Of a stretch of 64,000 nucleotides of DNA, positions 61,043-64,000 are shown in pieces (position 1 is the first letter of the stretch; the number at the start of each line of letters is the position of its first letter). The notes below the pieces were generated by a model. The model saw only the letters and a list, made by a program, of their open reading frames with translations, was not told where the DNA came from and searched no databases. The stretch comes from Lojkania enalia. Taxonomy: Eukaryota; Ascomycota; Dothideomycetes; Pleosporales. The DNA lies in assembly GCA_010094045.1 (NCBI GenBank), contig ML986668.1, positions 91,221-155,220 of the forward strand, read 5' to 3'. The translations under genes were made by a program, and so were the position numbers.

Positions 61043-62894
61043 ACGTAATCTACTACCGAGTTATATACACCACCGAGTTACATGCGCCCTATTACAGACC
61101 AATTTTAAAGCAGGATATTTCAACAATTATTAAAGCTATTAATTACGTAGAAAGATATATATAATCCTAATTGCTTGATATTTCAACTGGAGCCATTTTG
61201 CACGTCTTAATGCGGTGGCCTAGCTCCCGACAGCGCCCGCAGCGTCTTGGTTGGCGTGGTCGGCCGTGGCCATTTAGGCTATTTTGGCCCTTTTAACGGC
61301 CTTTTTATTGTCGCATTGCTAATTGCAGTCTATCTAATATAGAGATAGTACTTGCGCCCTTAATTATCTTGTGTTTACGTTCTTTGCGCTTTGTGAGCAT
61401 CGTATTTACCGCCCGGAGTTCTCTGTTCTCGATTTCCAAAATTGAGTGTCTATGCGCTATAGATGTAATACCCTTTACAAGGCTTGTAAGACCTTTAAGT
61501 ATTAATATTGGTAAGCTACCTTAATATCGTTCTACGCGCCGTTGCACGTATTGCGTCTGGCACTCTACCTCTAGGCGATTGTGTGGTGTTTGTGACTGCC
61601 ATGTAGCAGGTTCTAGGAGCGGCAGTATCGGGGTTCGTAAGGCTTGGATATTAAGCTTTAAAATGACACAATCTAGACTAAATAGGACCAATCCGGTCCC
61701 TCTGAAGCCTCCAGCTATGTTTTTGTCCGTGATAGCGTTGTTAAAGGCCGCTTTAAATGCAGGTAGGAAGTCTTCTTTAGTTATATGGTTAATGCGGCAC
61801 CGAATCAAGCTTTTAATCTCCTTGCTGTATGCATGCTTTAATGGACCAAAACAGCCTATATTAAGTAGCTGTAAAAGGTGCGATGAGTGCGGAGGTATAT
61901 AAAGCGTAATAATATTGCGTTCTTTATAATAATCACGAAATTCAATGGAATTATAGCTATTATAGCCGTCTATAATAAGCAATCGGTAGGCGCTAGTAGT
62001 ACTAGCTTTAGTGTACTTGTCAAAGTGCTTAAGCCACTTAAACCTGTGTTTAATAGACGTCCAGCCCTTCTTACTAATAGATAGAACCCACTGAGGCCTA
62101 TCTACAATTGACTGGTACCAGATATTGTATTATTGCGCTCCCTTAAGGATAATAAATAGCAGAATCGGCCAGCTACGCGCATTTACTGCTACAATTGCTG
62201 TCACCCACTCAGTATTGCCTGGCTGAATAGATTTAGGTGCTTGTCGCTTCTCAGTGCCAGTAATGACCATTCTTGGGCCAATTTTACCCATTTAGAAGCC
62301 AGTCTCATTAAAATTGTACGTATCTTTATTAAGGATGCCGTACTTAGCCTTAGTATTATATATAAGGCGGAACTAGCTCTAAATAACCTTAGGATCTTTA
62401 TTCAGAGCTCTTTAGTAGTTGTATCGTCGATTGACGCGTAACTTGAGCTCTAGAACGCGTGAGACGAAGCGGTTAGGCCAATTTTTGCCGACGCGTCGCT
62501 AACCGCGGTTAAGAAGCAGTTTATTAGCCATATCTCGCAACATGTTGAGATTGAGTTAAAATCCACGCGTATCTACGTTAAATGCATGTTTAATAATAGC
62601 CTTCTCCTCCAGATCGGTGAGGTTCTTGTAATTGGGGGTGCAATCGGCCCGGCAGGGGATTCCATTGCGATAGTTGAGGAGGGTTTTTATGTTAACGTTA
62701 TACGAGTTTGCAGTAGACTGATTTGACCTAAATTAGCCCAAATCGATAGCTTCTATCGCTATATTAATATTGGCTTCAGATGAGCGCATAATAAAGCGTG
62801 GTTGTGGAGATATCACGAAAAATAATAGGGTAATAGAGAAATCAGTGGGGCGTATATAACTCGGTAGTGTATGTAACTCGGTAGTGGATTACGT
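61043..62894 (-). mobile_element. pogo-2, young 1852-bp DNA transposon
   Basis: TIRs ACGTAATCTACTACCGAG and ACGTAATCCACTACCGAG (read inward) each contain two direct repeats of a ctaccgagttaya-ca unit. TA is at 61041-61042 and 62895-62896, and the empty site is agtatactaggcttataaat near 28648. The interior is the most GC-rich and CA/TG-containing stretch of the window, so it inserted late, after most RIP of its host. Confidence 0.95.
61167..62789 (-). pseudogene. pogo-2 transposase, full-length frame with 11 premature stops
   Basis: One frame runs from ATG 62787-62789 to TAG 61167-61169: 541 codons with no frameshift. The N-terminal part (residues 1-150) carries a helix-turn-helix region (NWPNRFVSRVLELKLR). 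The DDE core has residue 161 Asn (NFNETGF, normally Asp; 62307-62309), 274 Asp (LIIDG, kept; 61968-61970) and 310 Asn (LLNIGCF, normally Asp; 61860-61862). That gives DD35D spacing. HSSHLL precedes the third site. A C-terminal zinc knuckle (residues 517-530, 61200-61241) is intact: C-GR-C-RELG-H-RIKT-C. Eleven TAA/TAG codons sit at Gln or Trp positions. This is a pogo/Fot1-like cut-and-paste transposase, recently inactivated by light RIP. The longest open remnant is 61521-61982. Confidence 0.9.
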
Positions 62895-63520
62895 TAGACT
62901 TGTAAATATTACTTTAGTTTTACTTTTCTAGTATTCTTCTGCATAGTTCTTAAAATCTATTAGAAAGAACTAGAACCAGTTAAGTAGTTTGCCTGTTAGA
63001 TAGGCTCCTATAAATAGTACTTTCTTATTCTTATATTAGATAATATCTAGGTTAGTATTAATATAAATTCTTACTACTACTAAGAATCCTTTAAATTTGA
63101 ACCTAGTTCTATTAAACTTATTAAGTAGTACTAACTTAATTTATTACTAATAATATATTATTAGTAGCACTTTTTTAACTTACTTAAGTTTCTAGATAAT
63201 TCCTACAAGTCCTATTCCTTACTTACTATTAGCTATTCCTTATATTCTTTTAAGACTTTTAAGAAGGCTATCTTAAGTCTTCTTTAGGCTTCTTATCTAT
63301 TTGTCTACTAGGACTAGTTGTTCCTATTATTATATTAACTCGTTCTATATTCGTATAAATATAGTTGTTATATCTACCTTTAAAAAGGTGGTCTTACTAG
63401 CTGATCCCGACATTCTACTTGCGTAAGTTTCCTACGTTACTTACTAAAGGTATCTCTTTCCTTATAATTAGAGTAGTCTAACTAGTTTTACTTCTTCTAG
63501 CTTTATAAGGGTAGTTAAAG

Positions 63521-63880
63521 TATAACAGCCTCTAATTAGCCAGGTATAAGATAAGGTAATAACTAAGAGTAATTACGTACTACAAGAGATTATTCTTATA
63601 AGCTTATAATAGAAGTGCGTAAGTAGAGTATATAAAAGATATTTAAGTTAACTATAAAGAGCTATAAAAGTTAGAATTATAAGGTTATTAAATATAATTT
63701 AGTTCTCTTATTATTTCTTCTTACTTAGTTAGCTAAGTAACTAAGTATATTTAGTTACTTAGTTAACTAAGCTGCTAAGTATATTATATACTTTATATTA
63801 GCCCTATTTTTCTAGCTATATAGAATCCTAGATCTCGATCGGGTCTAGTATAGGGTTTTTTTATAGGGGTATCTATAACA
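63521..63880 (-). repeat. Gypsy-2 copy iv 5' LTR
   Basis: The LTR is 360 bp, TATAACAGCCTC to TCTATAACA, followed by the duplicated attct. The palindrome cluster is at about 63721-63779. Confidence 0.92.
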
Positions 63881-64000
63881 ATTCTTCTATATCTATAGTA
63901 TTATTTTTATACGTTTGTAAGTTATATTTAGCCTTACTATACTATCTATAGTACTTTTAAGTCGGCTAGCCTCTATTAATATACGTCTTCTTTCTACCCT

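Larger units (their letters stand above)
56214..63480 (-). pseudogene. Gypsy-2 copy iv gag-pol relic
   Basis: The zinc knuckle ghost is at 60558-60599 (Tyr at all four ligand positions). The gag motif GGPIDLSATREKK is near 60660-60700. The reverse transcriptase Y-x-D-D box at 58494-58505 reads YLDN. The chromodomain ends next to the putative pol stop at 56214-56216, tail to tail with the antisense gene. pogo-2 interrupts gag at 61043-62894; copy ii near 28650 gives the empty site. Inactive. Confidence 0.8.
55172..63880 (-). mobile_element. Gypsy-2 copy iv, complete element carrying pogo-2
   Basis: LTRs of 359 bp (55172-55530) and 360 bp (63521-63880) have the 5-bp duplication attct at 55167-55171 and 63881-63885. 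Without pogo-2 (1852 bp plus TA) the length is 6855 bp, close to the 6870 bp of copy ii. Gag-pol is on the minus strand, the polypurine tract is the complement of ctaccttccccctc beside the left LTR, and the antisense gene is at 55708-56233. Confidence 0.94.

Noticed and set aside
61579..61902. Open frame of 107 codons on the + strand
   Set aside because: It is the antisense shadow of the pogo-2 transposase, which has conserved DDE and HSSHLL motifs on the minus strand.
61887..62084. Open frame of 65 codons on the + strand
   Set aside because: Shadow of the pogo-2 transposase in the region around the second catalytic Asp; no independent support.
62241..62441. Open frame of 66 codons on the + strand
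   Set aside because: Shadow of the transposase N-terminal half and the NFNETGF block on the opposite strand.
1..64000. Host protein-coding genes, tRNA or rRNA
   Set aside because: No intact frame outside transposon relics and no cloverleaf or rRNA-like segment was recognised; every sizeable conserved block belongs to a repeat family with another copy or to a recognisable transposon domain.

Overview
The window is AT-rich, almost gene-free repeat DNA from what looks like a filamentous ascomycete with repeat-induced point mutation (RIP). CpA and TpG are nearly absent over most of the window and TpA is in large excess. In every recognisable relic the coding damage is what C-to-T and G-to-A changes produce: Gln and Trp codons become stops, Cys and His become Tyr, and catalytic Asp becomes Asn. 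I see no intact host gene, tRNA, rRNA or CRISPR array. The window reads as an AT isochore, or pericentromeric or subtelomeric heterochromatin, built from nested transposons.

I name the families locally. Gypsy-1 to Gypsy-4 are chromodomain-bearing LTR retrotransposons; pogo-1, pogo-2, pogo-2b and pogo-3 are Tc1/mariner-type DNA transposons with TA target duplications and DDE transposases. Layout: 1-535, unassigned AT-rich DNA with a minisatellite. 536-12839, a head-to-tail pair of Gypsy-1 elements (+) carrying a nearly unmutated solo LTR (2043-2320) and a pogo-1 copy (10569-12434). 12845-17841, a Gypsy-2 fragment (+) broken by pogo-1 (14619-16467). 17842-44800, a head-to-tail Gypsy-3 dimer (-) with three 303-bp LTRs. 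That dimer carries a complete Gypsy-2 (22787-29656), a solo LTR (34027-34286) and a pogo-3 (34668-42498), and the pogo-3 itself contains a younger Gypsy-3 (35635-41593). 44801-46030, unassigned DNA with a 108-bp satellite and an 85-base N gap. 46031-49547, a pogo-2b relic split by pogo-1 (46590-48436). 49550-54756, a Gypsy-4 fragment (+) split by pogo-3 (50966-52832). 54762-55047, a solo Gypsy-3 LTR. 55172-63880, a second complete Gypsy-2 (-) carrying a young pogo-2 (61043-62894).

Insertion boundaries are well supported because many interrupted sequences have an uninterrupted copy elsewhere in the window. This gives 5-bp duplications for LTR elements (agaag, tttat, ataat, ctatt, gtata, attct) and TA for the pogo elements.

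The most interesting signal is a small second gene inside Gypsy-2, encoded antisense to gag-pol between the pol 3' end and the LTR. Both full copies (23333-23858 and 55708-56233) show the same architecture: a Cys-rich first exon, a 46-nt GT-AG intron at the identical phase, a charged coiled-coil second exon, 480 exonic nucleotides in each copy, and a stop next to the oppositely oriented pol stop. A related antisense coiled-coil frame seems to be present in Gypsy-4. No gene here appears able to make a full-length active protein today; the least damaged is the pogo-2 transposase (541-codon frame, 11 premature stops).
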